From an uncultured Nitrospira sp. (GTDB lineage Bacteria; Nitrospirota; Nitrospiria; Nitrospirales; UBA8639): DNA of 26,713 nt. Shown piece by piece: positions 1 through 7,462 of this stretch. Position 1 is the first letter of the stretch. Each line of letters starts with the position of its first letter. The position numbers and the translations under genes were made by a program. The stretch covers positions 1 to 26,713 of the forward strand of contig CABVRQ010000013.1 of the NCBI GenBank assembly GCA_902500695.1, given 5' to 3'. The notes under the pieces were generated by a model, which saw only the letters and a list, made by a program, of their open reading frames with translations, was not told the DNA's origin and searched no databases.

Positions 1-217
1 AAGACACTCAGGCAGGTCTTCTCACGTAAGATTACAATCTTACCGTGAAAGTAGGCATGCCGATCTCTTTGCCCCCTGCTGAGCCCGTACCAGCTAGAAC
101 CAACAATACGTCTGAAAGGTCGAAGGGCAACAAGTGGCGCGCGCTGCCACTGAACTCATGTAATTCCCCTTCAAAGAATTTGGTCCACTATTCCTCGATT
201 ACCCTTGTAGTTCGAAC
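1..217. other. left-edge segment without a supported gene
   Basis: This stretch lies downstream of the flippase stop codon on the minus strand. Short open frames exist on both strands, but none has a good start, a ribosome binding site or a recognisable family. The only clear structure is an imperfect palindrome near the edge (listed separately). The locus may continue to the left, since no terminator with a T-run was seen after the flippase. Confidence 0.5.
23..47. repeat. imperfect palindrome downstream of the flippase
   Basis: The arms GTAAGATT (26-33) and AATCTTAC (36-43) are perfect inverted repeats around a 2-nt centre. They are extended by CAC (23-25) and GTG (45-47) with one bulged C at 44. 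No T-run follows on either strand, so it is not a standard intrinsic terminator. It could be an operator, or a transcript-end hairpin for the minus-strand operon. The structure is seen in the sequence; any role is inference. Confidence 0.4.
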
Positions 218-1693
218 TCACAATTCCTTCTGTTTTTCTATCGTTACCGTTCTTCTTCCTAAAAACGAACGCGCGAGTGCAATTTCGTCGTGACTGAATT
301 CTCGCAAGACGAGGTACGCCAGAATAATCACCACTCCGATACATCCAATTTTAATCATTAGCAAAAGGCCAGCGGTTGGCCATATGACTGCCAACGTATA
401 GGCCAATACGCTGATGACAGCGCTACGCAAAAACGTCCCAATTGGTGGGAATATCGCCCAGAGGCGGTAGATCGCAAAGAGGGAAGCCAATGCACCAATT
501 CCCTGACACAGGGCTGTCACCATGGCAGCGCCAAGGGCACCGAATCTGGGAATCATCACCAAATTTCCGATCACCACCAGCAAAACCAGCGGGATGCTTA
601 AATATAAAGTGAATAGAGGAGCACCGGAAGCCGTCACAATGACAACGGCCACTGAGACCATCACAAACGCGATGGCTCCTATAATCAACACTCCCAGGAT
701 TGGACCAGCAGGCTCGAAAGACTGGCCAAACACCCATGTAACAATCTCAGGAGCAGCACCCGCAATGAGTGCTCCAAATGGGAATAAACCCACAACCATT
801 CTCATTGCACCCAATCCCATGGTCTTTGCCTGATCAGCTTTTTCCTCAAACAGTAAACGACTCACTGTTGAGAGCAATAACGGGGACAACGCCATCCCGA
901 ATAGACCAGGAATGATCGACAAATTCTGGGCCGCCCCATAAATTCCTGCCTGCTCCAGTGTTCCGCCAAGCATTTTCAGCATAACCAAACCCATGCTGGA
1001 GAAAATAAGGAACAATATGGATGAGATACACAGGAGGGTACCGAAGTCATAAAATGGGCGAGTGGGAATGGCAATCTTGCCAAAGAGGGGAGGCCTGACA
1101 TATCGACGGCTGACAGCTAGTTCAACAAGGGCCGCCCCAAGGCTTCCAAGTATAGCGCCAGGAACGGACAGGCCCATTTCAATCAGGAACAAAATCAACA
1201 GCAGTCTGGCAATCCAACGGCAAGCATTCGTCACGGCTTTTTGCCGAAAACTACCAATTCCCACGAGGATGCTTTGATGCGCTTGAGCTAAGCTACTGAT
1301 GGGAATGTGGAGGGCATAGAGGGCGAGATACGGCGCGAGCAGAGGTTCGTCGAGCAGCCAGGCAAGAGGAAGCGACAGCAGTCCTAATAACAGACCTCCG
1401 GCAACCCCGGTAACGAATTGCAACCGTATAAGAGTGGTACCAATTGGAAGCCAATCTTTTGCTTCCCCAATAAACTTAATGGCTGGACGGGAAAAATATG
1501 AGTTAATCCCGAGTTCCACCCATCCAAACAACGTTGCGGAGAGCACCAATAAGCCATAGCCATCCGTTCCGAGTCGTCGGGTAAGAAACGCTGCGGTAAT
1601 GAGTCCCGTAAGGGGAAACAGGAGCCCGGCGAGAAAGACCCGGACCGTCCCATCAACAAGATGACGGCCTGGTTGGGAAGACAAGAGACTCAC
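218..1693 (-). CDS. Wzx-like oligosaccharide flippase (MATE/MOP superfamily)
   Basis: The 491-residue protein is almost entirely hydrophobic, with an estimated 12-14 membrane segments beginning near residues 15-37. This matches the usual size and profile of polysaccharide-biosynthesis flippases, which move lipid-linked oligosaccharides across the inner membrane. The N-terminal segment with a short polar loop containing TRRLGTDGYG is typical of Wzx/RfbX proteins. The start is GTG at 1693, and GTGA overlaps the stop of the upstream SGNH gene by 4 bp; no strong Shine-Dalgarno sequence is visible, so translational coupling is likely. It is the last gene of the minus-strand operon within the window. 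Substrate specificity cannot be read from sequence. A lipid II-type flippase is possible but less likely in this setting. Confidence 0.85.
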   Translation of the reverse strand: MSLLSSQPGRHLVDGTVRVFLAGLLFPLTGLITAAFLTRRLGTDGYGLLVLSATLFGWVELGINSYFSRPAIKFIGEAKDWLPIGTTLIRLQFVTGVAGGLLLGLLSLPLAWLLDEPLLAPYLALYALHIPISSLAQAHQSILVGIGSFRQKAVTNACRWIARLLLILFLIEMGLSVPGAILGSLGAALVELAVSRRYVRPPLFGKIAIPTRPFYDFGTLLCISSILFLIFSSMGLVMLKMLGGTLEQAGIYGAAQNLSIIPGLFGMALSPLLLSTVSRLLFEEKADQAKTMGLGAMRMVVGLFPFGALIAGAAPEIVTWVFGQSFEPAGPILGVLIIGAIAFVMVSVAVVIVTASGAPLFTLYLSIPLVLLVVIGNLVMIPRFGALGAAMVTALCQGIGALASLFAIYRLWAIFPPIGTFLRSAVISVLAYTLAVIWPTAGLLLMIKIGCIGVVIILAYLVLREFSHDEIALARSFLGRRTVTIEKQKEL

Positions 1694-2688
1694 TGGGGAA
1701 ACTCTGGTTGATGTTCCACATACACGGCTACTGCTTCCCCGATTCGACGATGCACGGGAGGAGAAGGATGTCGGTCAAACCGGCTTGCCATATATTCTTT
1801 CATGGTAAATTCTTTACTTAAGTATGACAAATCAAGATGCCTGATCGTGTCTTGTGTCAGTCTGTCAATTAGAGGACCCCAGGCATTTTCCTCCATTCGT
1901 GGTAGGAGTATGATCAAGGAGGGAAGTCCGTACTGATCCGCTGTCTCTCTGAATTGCTGAATGTACCGATAGGAGTCGGGAATCTCACCGTGTGAAAGCA
2001 GTGGGTCGATGTATTGAGGTGGGGAACTCCAGCGTGAGCCGATATCCCTGAGCACATACAGAAGGCGAACTCCTCTCAAAACCTCCCCGACCGGAGAATC
2101 AAGAAGCATAGCGACATTTTGACCAACTAGATACCCAGCTGAATCAATAATGGGGGTCCGGTCGAGATCCAAATCTGGTGGAATGATAGCCATGACAACC
2201 AGATCCGGCTGAATAGCCAGCATCCGGTGTTGAAGCATGGCGGACATCTCCTTCACGCTATAGGCCGACACACCGAAATTAAACACTTTCACAGTCAAGA
2301 TGTTTTGTTGCTGATTCAAAATTTGTTCCAGAACTTCTGTGAATGTTTCTTCAGTATCGGGAATGCCCTCCCCAAATGTGACGGAATCCCCGACAATAGC
2401 AATGCGATATTCTTGAGCTTGTTTGACCCCATAGACCGTCCCGGACGTTTTCGAACGTAATCCCAGGCTATCCGTGTTAATGACAGCAAGGCCTCGGGAT
2501 CGGGCTTGCAGAAGATTAGGTTTATGTATATAGGGAATGTCTTCGCTCGATTCAAATGACGTATAGATCGGATCATGAATATGATGCTCCGAATACCCCC
2601 AGATCCTGACCCCAATTTCCAAAAGGGGTAAGGTCACGAGGAGGAGGTAACCAGCATACAAAAGAGCCCTTTTCAATCTTTTTGGCAT
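1690..2688 (-). CDS. membrane-anchored SGNH/GDSL hydrolase, copy B
   Basis: The 332-residue protein has an N-terminal hydrophobic anchor (about residues 9-27) and then an SGNH-hydrolase domain. The nucleophile block is IAIVGDSVTFGEG with GDS at 100-102. NFGVSAYS resembles the block containing the oxyanion residue, and D305-R-H307 near the C-terminus fits the catalytic Asp-His pair. Proteins of this class add or remove acyl, often acetyl, groups on glycans at the membrane. I chose ATG 2688, although the frame stays open to 2862, because the paralog at 3993-5009 aligns from this MPKR start and similarity fades about 35 bp upstream. It is followed by the flippase with a 4-bp overlap. By eye it is about three-quarters identical to copy A, so the two arose by duplication. 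Esterase versus transferase activity is undetermined. Confidence 0.8.
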   Translation of the reverse strand: MPKRLKRALLYAGYLLLVTLPLLEIGVRIWGYSEHHIHDPIYTSFESSEDIPYIHKPNLLQARSRGLAVINTDSLGLRSKTSGTVYGVKQAQEYRIAIVGDSVTFGEGIPDTEETFTEVLEQILNQQQNILTVKVFNFGVSAYSVKEMSAMLQHRMLAIQPDLVVMAIIPPDLDLDRTPIIDSAGYLVGQNVAMLLDSPVGEVLRGVRLLYVLRDIGSRWSSPPQYIDPLLSHGEIPDSYRYIQQFRETADQYGLPSLIILLPRMEENAWGPLIDRLTQDTIRHLDLSYLSKEFTMKEYMASRFDRHPSPPVHRRIGEAVAVYVEHQPEFPQ

Positions 2689-2722
2689 CGATGATTCTTT
2701 CTTAACTAAGCCAACCGTTGCG
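1700..2722 (-). repeat. duplicated SGNH segment, copy B
   Basis: Nucleotide similarity to 4020-5043 covers nearly the whole SGNH gene and about 35 bp before its start codon. The conserved TCTTAACTAAGCCA-like leader is shared by both copies. In 1877-1947 versus 4198-4268 only 2 of 71 bases differ. Edges are approximate, judged by eye. Confidence 0.75.
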
Positions 2723-2729
2723 GATTTTG

Positions 2730-2990
2730 GCCGAGCCGAGCCATATAGCTCATGAATTCCCCCGCTTCCTGGCAACATACGAGGAGTGCGAGTAGAAGCA
2801 GACTCCCAAAGACTTGACCCAAGAACCGCTGTTTGCAAACCAGCGCCCAGAGAGTAAACCAAATGCTTGCCGATGGCGGCACGTAATACCGATAGTCACG
2901 ACCGCTGGGGGGAAAGAGTCGGCATCGACGATGGCCATCCAGTCGCCCGTGGTGGCTTCCACTGGGCTGTTTTCGACGTTGCACACTGGG
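2730..2990 (-). pseudogene. remnant of a membrane protein C-terminus
   Basis: On the minus strand, one frame in this stretch reads FPPSGRDYRYYVPPSASIWF and continues through a strongly hydrophobic segment rich in Leu and Val. This looks like the last loop and membrane helix of a polytopic membrane protein. Another frame a little upstream reads GDWMAIVDADSFPPAV, which would join it naturally after a frameshift. No plausible start or complete domain exists. It sits between the truncated GT4 and SGNH copy B, inside the decayed zone. The family cannot be named; a polymerase or membrane glycosyltransferase tail is a guess. Confidence 0.4.
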
Positions 2991-3558
2991 GCATGGAATC
3001 ACGTCCGTGTTTGATCCCGGTGATTTTTTCACACGGAATAACCAAGTCCCTCATGACCCCGGCTTTCACGGTATTTGAGCAAGCGAGAATATGCTGTGAC
3101 AAATGCTGGGCCGTCCACCCATCGATCACTCGAGGCCGTCGCAGCCTTATAGCTTTAGTATTTGGTTCGTGGAATCGTATTTCATCATAATCCGTGCTGA
3201 CGACGTGACTGATAACTTGAATCTGAGTACCAAAGGCCGATAGGCGTCCGGCAATGTCGGAGTGGAACAAGAAGGTCTGAATCGCATCCGGCTGTTCTTT
3301 TCGAACTATTTCACGCAAAGCGGTCACGCGTCCGATCAACCCTTTGGCGGATAAAATTCGCACGTCAAACCCCTGGCCTTGAAGCTCCGCCTGAACTCCC
3401 TTTTCACAGTGACGAAGACTCACCACAACCCTTACCACCCCAAGACATCGAAGGCGAGGTAACTTCTCAGCCAGCTCTTGCTCCACCTGTACCCAGACTA
3501 TCAATAAAAAAAGAATTTTAGGTTGGGTCACAGTATCATTTCGTACCTCACTAGACAT
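2896..3558 (-). pseudogene. truncated GT4-type glycosyltransferase (N-domain only)
   Basis: From an ATG at 3558 the frame reads a GT-B N-terminal Rossmann domain: KILFLLIVWVQVEQELAEKL, then VVVSLRHCEKGVQAEL, IVRKEQPDAIQTFLFHSDIA, and ILACSNTVKAGVMRDL followed by PCEKITGIKHG. Those are the landmarks of the donor-independent half of family-4 glycosyltransferases, where the last block is usually IPNGVD. After that block similarity stops and the frame runs into unrelated residues and a stop. The nucleotide-sugar-binding C-terminal domain (about 180 residues with the E-x7-E motif) is missing. It is therefore probably inactive. It lies in the decayed segment between the P450 remnant and SGNH copy B. 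Confidence 0.7.
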
Positions 3559-3649
3559 GTATTTTGGTCGCTCCCAAATCTCAGATGAAACATCATGCGG
3601 CATATCGCATTTTGACAGTTTTTCCCTGGACAGGGGAAAGACCCCCTCC

Positions 3650-3940
3650 TTAATCCCATTGGTGTATCCACATCATGATCCCGTTTTGTGGACGGAAAGT
3701 CATGTGAGGCTTCAGCACAACCGTCTGCCCAGGGACTAACGTGAGAGCGAAATGCTGAGCGATTGAGGCTAGTGCTACCATGCACTTTGCCGAAGGCTTC
3801 GCTAAAACAAACCCGGGGACCTCCTCCACACGGAAAAATACGCGAACTGGAGTCGTGTCCTCTTTGCTGGCTTGGTAAAATTTTCCGGGTCGAACAGGTC
3901 CGGGTTTGGTTAGTACCGGGCATTCCGATACTGAACCGAG
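3650..3940 (-). pseudogene. cytochrome P450 C-terminal remnant
   Basis: This is a decayed copy of the last ~95 codons of the intact P450 at 6083-7441. The shared C-terminus is unmistakable: ALTLVPGQTVV, then KPHMTFRPQNGIMMWIH and a stop at 3650. Further upstream the homologous reading switches frame. The haem-Cys block survives in another frame as FPCGGGPRVCFSEAFGKV, and a match to the RNARYW region is still readable in DNA near 3920. At least one frameshift and a small deletion relative to the intact gene separate the pieces, and the first ~350 codons are absent. It cannot encode a functional P450. With SGNH copy B it marks a duplicated P450-GT-SGNH block. Confidence 0.85.
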
Positions 3941-3992
3941 GCATAGTCCCTCCCAAAATCCACAATGACGCACCACTGCGGACACTCATACT

Positions 3993-5009
3993 CTACTTGT
4001 GCCCCACCCTCCTAGGATTCTCCATCGGACCCTTTTGAACATATTCCGCGAAGGCTTCCCCAATTCGATGGTGAACGGCAGGGGACGCATGCGAGTCGAA
4101 CCGGCTCGCCATATACTCTTCCTTAGTAAATTCTTTACTCAAGGAAGACAAATCTAGATATTTGATTGCGTCTTTGGACAGTCGGTCAGAAAGAGATCCC
4201 CAGGCATTTTCTTCCATTCGTGGTAGGAGCATGATCAAGGAGGGAAGTCCGTACTGATCCGCTGTCTCCTTGAATCGCTGAACGTATCGATAGGAGTCGG
4301 GAATCTCACCGTATGAAAGCAGTGAACTAATGTCTTGAGATGAGGAGAACCAGGGTAAGGCGATTTCTCTGAGCACATACAGCAGGTGTACGCCCCGCAG
4401 GACCTCTCGCACCGGAGAATCTAGAAGAATACCTATCCGTTGATCAACGAGATATCCCGCTGCATCTATGATGGGAGTGCGGGACAGATTGAAATCTTGT
4501 GGAATAATGGCCATCACGACCAGATCCGGCTGAATATCCACCATTCGGGATTGAACCATAGCGGCCATCTGTTTCACGCTATAAGCTGACGCCCCGAAAT
4601 TAAAAACCTTAACCGCTACGGCTTGTTGTTGCCGATTGAGGGTATCTTCCAATACTTGAGCATAGGTATCCTCGGTTCCGGGGATACCCTCACCAAAGGT
4701 GACGGAATCCCCCACAATGGCAATCCGATATTCGTGGGGTGGTTTGGTGCCATAGACCATCCCGGAGGTTGTTGCCCGCAGACCTAAACTATCCGTATTG
4801 ATGACCGCAAGTCCGCGAGCACGCGCGTGTAGGAGATTGGGCTTATGGATATAGGGAATGTCTTTGCTGGGTTCAAATGACCTATAAATCGGATCGTAAA
4901 TATGACGCTCCGCATACCCCCATATTCTGACCCCCATCTCCAAGAGGGGTAAGGTCACGAGGAGCAGATAACCAGCATACAAAAGAGTCCTCTTCCATCT
5001 TTTCGGCAT
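3993..5009 (-). CDS. membrane-anchored SGNH/GDSL hydrolase, copy A
   Basis: The protein has 338 residues, with an N-terminal membrane anchor at about 9-27 and the bulk probably periplasmic. The nucleophile block IAIVGDSVTFGEG places GDS at 100-102, and D305-S-H307 near the C-terminus is the likely catalytic Asp-His pair. Start ATG 5009 (MPKRW) matches copy B; a purine-rich AAGAGAGAAG lies just upstream. The frame also opens 17 codons earlier, but similarity to copy B does not support that part. It lies about 90 bp after the GT2 gene and ends 52 bp before the P450 remnant. The expected role is acyl-group transfer or removal on the glycan. The C-terminal tail is a few residues longer than copy B's and diverges from it. 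Confidence 0.82.
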   Translation of the reverse strand: MPKRWKRTLLYAGYLLLVTLPLLEMGVRIWGYAERHIYDPIYRSFEPSKDIPYIHKPNLLHARARGLAVINTDSLGLRATTSGMVYGTKPPHEYRIAIVGDSVTFGEGIPGTEDTYAQVLEDTLNRQQQAVAVKVFNFGASAYSVKQMAAMVQSRMVDIQPDLVVMAIIPQDFNLSRTPIIDAAGYLVDQRIGILLDSPVREVLRGVHLLYVLREIALPWFSSSQDISSLLSYGEIPDSYRYVQRFKETADQYGLPSLIMLLPRMEENAWGSLSDRLSKDAIKYLDLSSLSKEFTKEEYMASRFDSHASPAVHHRIGEAFAEYVQKGPMENPRRVGHK

Positions 5010-5043
5010 CCTTGCTTCTCTCTTAACTAAGCCACCCGCTACG
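4020..5043 (-). repeat. duplicated SGNH segment, copy A
   Basis: This is the partner of the segment at 1700-2722, a direct repeat about 2.3 kb apart. The flanks differ: GT2 lies upstream of this copy, and a decayed GT4 and membrane tail lie upstream of the other. Similarity breaks close to 5043. Edges are approximate. Confidence 0.75.
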
Positions 5044-5099
5044 GTCGTAGACCTGGTCATGCTGTATTTTTGCGTTGTCCTTTAATCATGCCAATCACA

Positions 5100-6074
5100 T
5101 TATTTCTGGCTTGGAGAAACGTGCACATTAAACGCACGTTTGCCTGAAAATAGAGTAACAATCCGGGCCCGCAATTGATGAGGCATGAGCCAGATTCCCC
5201 AAAACAATATGATATCCAGTACAGAGGGTTTTCCATACCGGTAGGCTTGGCGGAGAAGCAATAATGACTCCTTTCGATTTCCTTCCTTCACGGCATTTGC
5301 ACTCAGCCAGGTCGTGAGGAACGAGGCATAGGCCCTCTTGGTAACCAAATCCTTATTCTGATTAATCCAGGCAAGTGAATAACGCCAATTCGTCTTACTA
5401 CTGACCGTGCTGCGATTATCATCCCTGTGCCAAATGACTAGTGGGAAAGATTCGGGGACAAATTGCACACCAACATCATGTCGCCTGGTTGCCCGGAGGA
5501 CCCAATCAATATCGTCATGTCTCTGACTTTCCTTTCTAAAAGGAACAATCTTTAAAAGTGCTTTGGCGGTAAATATGGTGGAAGTTTGTAAAATTCCCTC
5601 ACCGCCGAAAAGTTTCGTCCGGCAAAACAGGTATTCGCTCATAGGCTCATTCGGCTTAGGAAGTCTGGTCGGCCAAACTAAATCCCCCATTTCATGGCGC
5701 ACAATCAGACGACATCCGATAATCGGATATCGGTGGGGGGACTGTTGCGCTACTTGAAGCTGCCTGGAGAGCTTTTGGGACAGCCATTCATCGTCATCAT
5801 CCAGGAACGCGACCCATCGACCTCGTGCTTCTTTGACTCCTGCATTGCGAGCCTCCGCAGAGCCATGAGTGTGGGACAAAGCTTTGATTCGTAATCGAGA
5901 ATCCTTTATGTCACCAAGAGACTTTACTGTTAGGTCATCGGGACCGTCGACGACAACAATCACCTCAAGAGCCTGGTGGGTCTGGCCCAACACACTTCGT
6001 ACGGCTCGCACAACTAAATCAGGGCGATGCCGGGTAGGAATTACGATCGATATCAGCGGGGCTACCTCAGGCAT
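5100..6074 (-). CDS. GT2-family glycosyltransferase
   Basis: The 324-residue GT-A protein starts with ISIVIPTRHRPDLVVRAVRS, followed by VIVVVDGPDD, where the Asp contacts the nucleotide. HTHGSAEARNAGV and FLDDDDEW (DDDD at 92-95, the metal-binding DxD) come next. It would transfer a sugar from a nucleotide donor at the cytoplasmic face. I prefer ATG 6074 to GTG 6077 because AGGGAG sits 4 nt before the ATG. The gene starts 8 bp after the P450 stop codon, so the two are co-transcribed. The C-terminal third has a hydrophobic stretch (DIILFWGIWLMP) that may associate with the membrane. Donor and acceptor are unknown. Confidence 0.85.
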   Translation of the reverse strand: MPEVAPLISIVIPTRHRPDLVVRAVRSVLGQTHQALEVIVVVDGPDDLTVKSLGDIKDSRLRIKALSHTHGSAEARNAGVKEARGRWVAFLDDDDEWLSQKLSRQLQVAQQSPHRYPIIGCRLIVRHEMGDLVWPTRLPKPNEPMSEYLFCRTKLFGGEGILQTSTIFTAKALLKIVPFRKESQRHDDIDWVLRATRRHDVGVQFVPESFPLVIWHRDDNRSTVSSKTNWRYSLAWINQNKDLVTKRAYASFLTTWLSANAVKEGNRKESLLLLRQAYRYGKPSVLDIILFWGIWLMPHQLRARIVTLFSGKRAFNVHVSPSQK

Positions 6075-6082
6075 CACGCTCC

Positions 6083-7441
6083 CTAATGCTCATTCCTCTT
6101 GTGTATACGCATCATGATCCCGTTTCGTGGGCGCAAAGTCATGTGAGGCTTCGGCACAACCGTTTGCCCAGGCACTAATGTGAGAGCGAACCGCTGAGCG
6201 ATGGAGGTCAGCGCTAAAATGCATTCCATTTTGGCAAAGGCTTCCCCAATACAGACCCGGATACCTCCTCCGAACGGAAAATACGTGAATTGGGGTCGTC
6301 CTTTTTTTGCTGGCTCGGCGAACCGTTCCGGGTCAAAGCGTTCAGGATTTGGCCAATACCGGGCATTCCGATGCATGACATACTGACAAAGGTACAGCTT
6401 TGAACCCGCAGGAATGGTGAAACCGCTTGGAAGGACAGCATCTTCTCGAGCCATACGGATAAAGATCCAGGTTGGCGGATAGAGACGCATCGATTCAGCT
6501 AAGATCATGGCGGTATACGGAAGCTTGGACACATCATCAAAACCGGGGACACGACCGCGCAACACCTCGCGCAGTTCGTCGAGAAATCTGGCTTCTACTT
6601 CCGGATGCCGGGAGAGAAGATACCAGGTCCAGGTTAAGGCTTCCCCTATAGTTTCATAGCCTGCACTAAAGAGGGTCAAAAATTCGTCACGGATTTGCTT
6701 GTCAGTCATCCCGGTCCCATCATCATATTTGGCATGCATGAGAAGAGATAACATGTCATGAGAAGCCTCAGGGGCGACGCGGCGCTTGTCAATCTCCCGG
6801 GTAATGGTAGCATCGATTCGCTTCCTCGCCTGCTGATATTCACGCCTTAACTTTGGAGGAAGGTATTCGGAAAACGGGAGCAGTGAAAAGTGCACATGCT
6901 CCAGATACTTCTTTCTGGTGGTTATGGCTCTGGCCAACTCGCCGGACTCATCTTCAAAGTCCGGACCAAAGACAGTTTTGATAATATTGTGTTGAGCCAG
7001 GGCCATCATCTCATCCCCGATATTCAATTCGGTCCCGCATTTCCATCGGGCAAGCCTCTGTTCGACTCCACGGGTCATGGTCTCGGCGAAGGCTTTAATG
7101 GAGGTCCGATAAAATACGGGTTGCATCATCTTTCGTTGTCTGAGGTGGGCCGATCCCAGACTCGTCAGCAAGCCCTCCCCGGATAACCGCTTGCCTTTTG
7201 AACTGGTGAGGCGTGGCCCTTTTTCAAAGTTGTCAGAATGTGTCACCAGGACATGCTTGATGTCTTCAGGGTTGTTCAGTAAGAAGGTGGTCTCTCCGAT
7301 TTTCAGTTTCACCACATCGCCATATTCCGCCGCACAGCGTGAAAGAAACCCGAGTCTATCCCAAAGAAAAGCAGGGATATGGCCAAGAATGGGATACCCG
7401 GCCGGCCCGGAAGATTCCTTTCGTGCGTTGTCGTTGCTCAT
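6083..7441 (-). CDS. cytochrome P450 monooxygenase
   Basis: At 452 residues this is full length for a bacterial P450 and has all signature motifs. The I-helix oxygen-activation block is AGYET (260-264), the K-helix ExxR is ESMR (316-319), and the haem loop FPFGGGIRVCIG has the thiolate ligand at Cys397. No N-terminal membrane anchor is evident and no ferredoxin partner gene is nearby, so electrons must come from elsewhere in the genome. Overall style (TYFPFGGG, NPERFDPERF) resembles class CYP102/CYP4-like fatty-acid or terpenoid hydroxylases, but substrate assignment is not safe. It sits between a GT4 gene (21 bp away) and a GT2 gene (8 bp away), suggesting it oxidises a lipid or acyl part of the glycan. 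A decayed partial copy lies at 3650-3940. Confidence 0.93.
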   Translation of the reverse strand: MSNDNARKESSGPAGYPILGHIPAFLWDRLGFLSRCAAEYGDVVKLKIGETTFLLNNPEDIKHVLVTHSDNFEKGPRLTSSKGKRLSGEGLLTSLGSAHLRQRKMMQPVFYRTSIKAFAETMTRGVEQRLARWKCGTELNIGDEMMALAQHNIIKTVFGPDFEDESGELARAITTRKKYLEHVHFSLLPFSEYLPPKLRREYQQARKRIDATITREIDKRRVAPEASHDMLSLLMHAKYDDGTGMTDKQIRDEFLTLFSAGYETIGEALTWTWYLLSRHPEVEARFLDELREVLRGRVPGFDDVSKLPYTAMILAESMRLYPPTWIFIRMAREDAVLPSGFTIPAGSKLYLCQYVMHRNARYWPNPERFDPERFAEPAKKGRPQFTYFPFGGGIRVCIGEAFAKMECILALTSIAQRFALTLVPGQTVVPKPHMTLRPRNGIMMRIHKRNEH

Positions 7442-7462
7442 ACTTGGTGTTCCATTACCAAA

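Noticed and set aside
32..200. Minus-strand stretch after the flippase that reads HLLPFDLSDVLLVLAG and similar
   Set aside because: Protein-like for about 40 codons but without a start codon beyond TTG, without a family match and bounded by stops; too short to support a gene or a pseudogene.
45..293. Plus-strand open frame of 82 codons overlapping the flippase end
   Set aside because: It runs antisense to the flippase C-terminus, has no Shine-Dalgarno sequence and no recognisable family; it is probably a shadow of the opposite strand.
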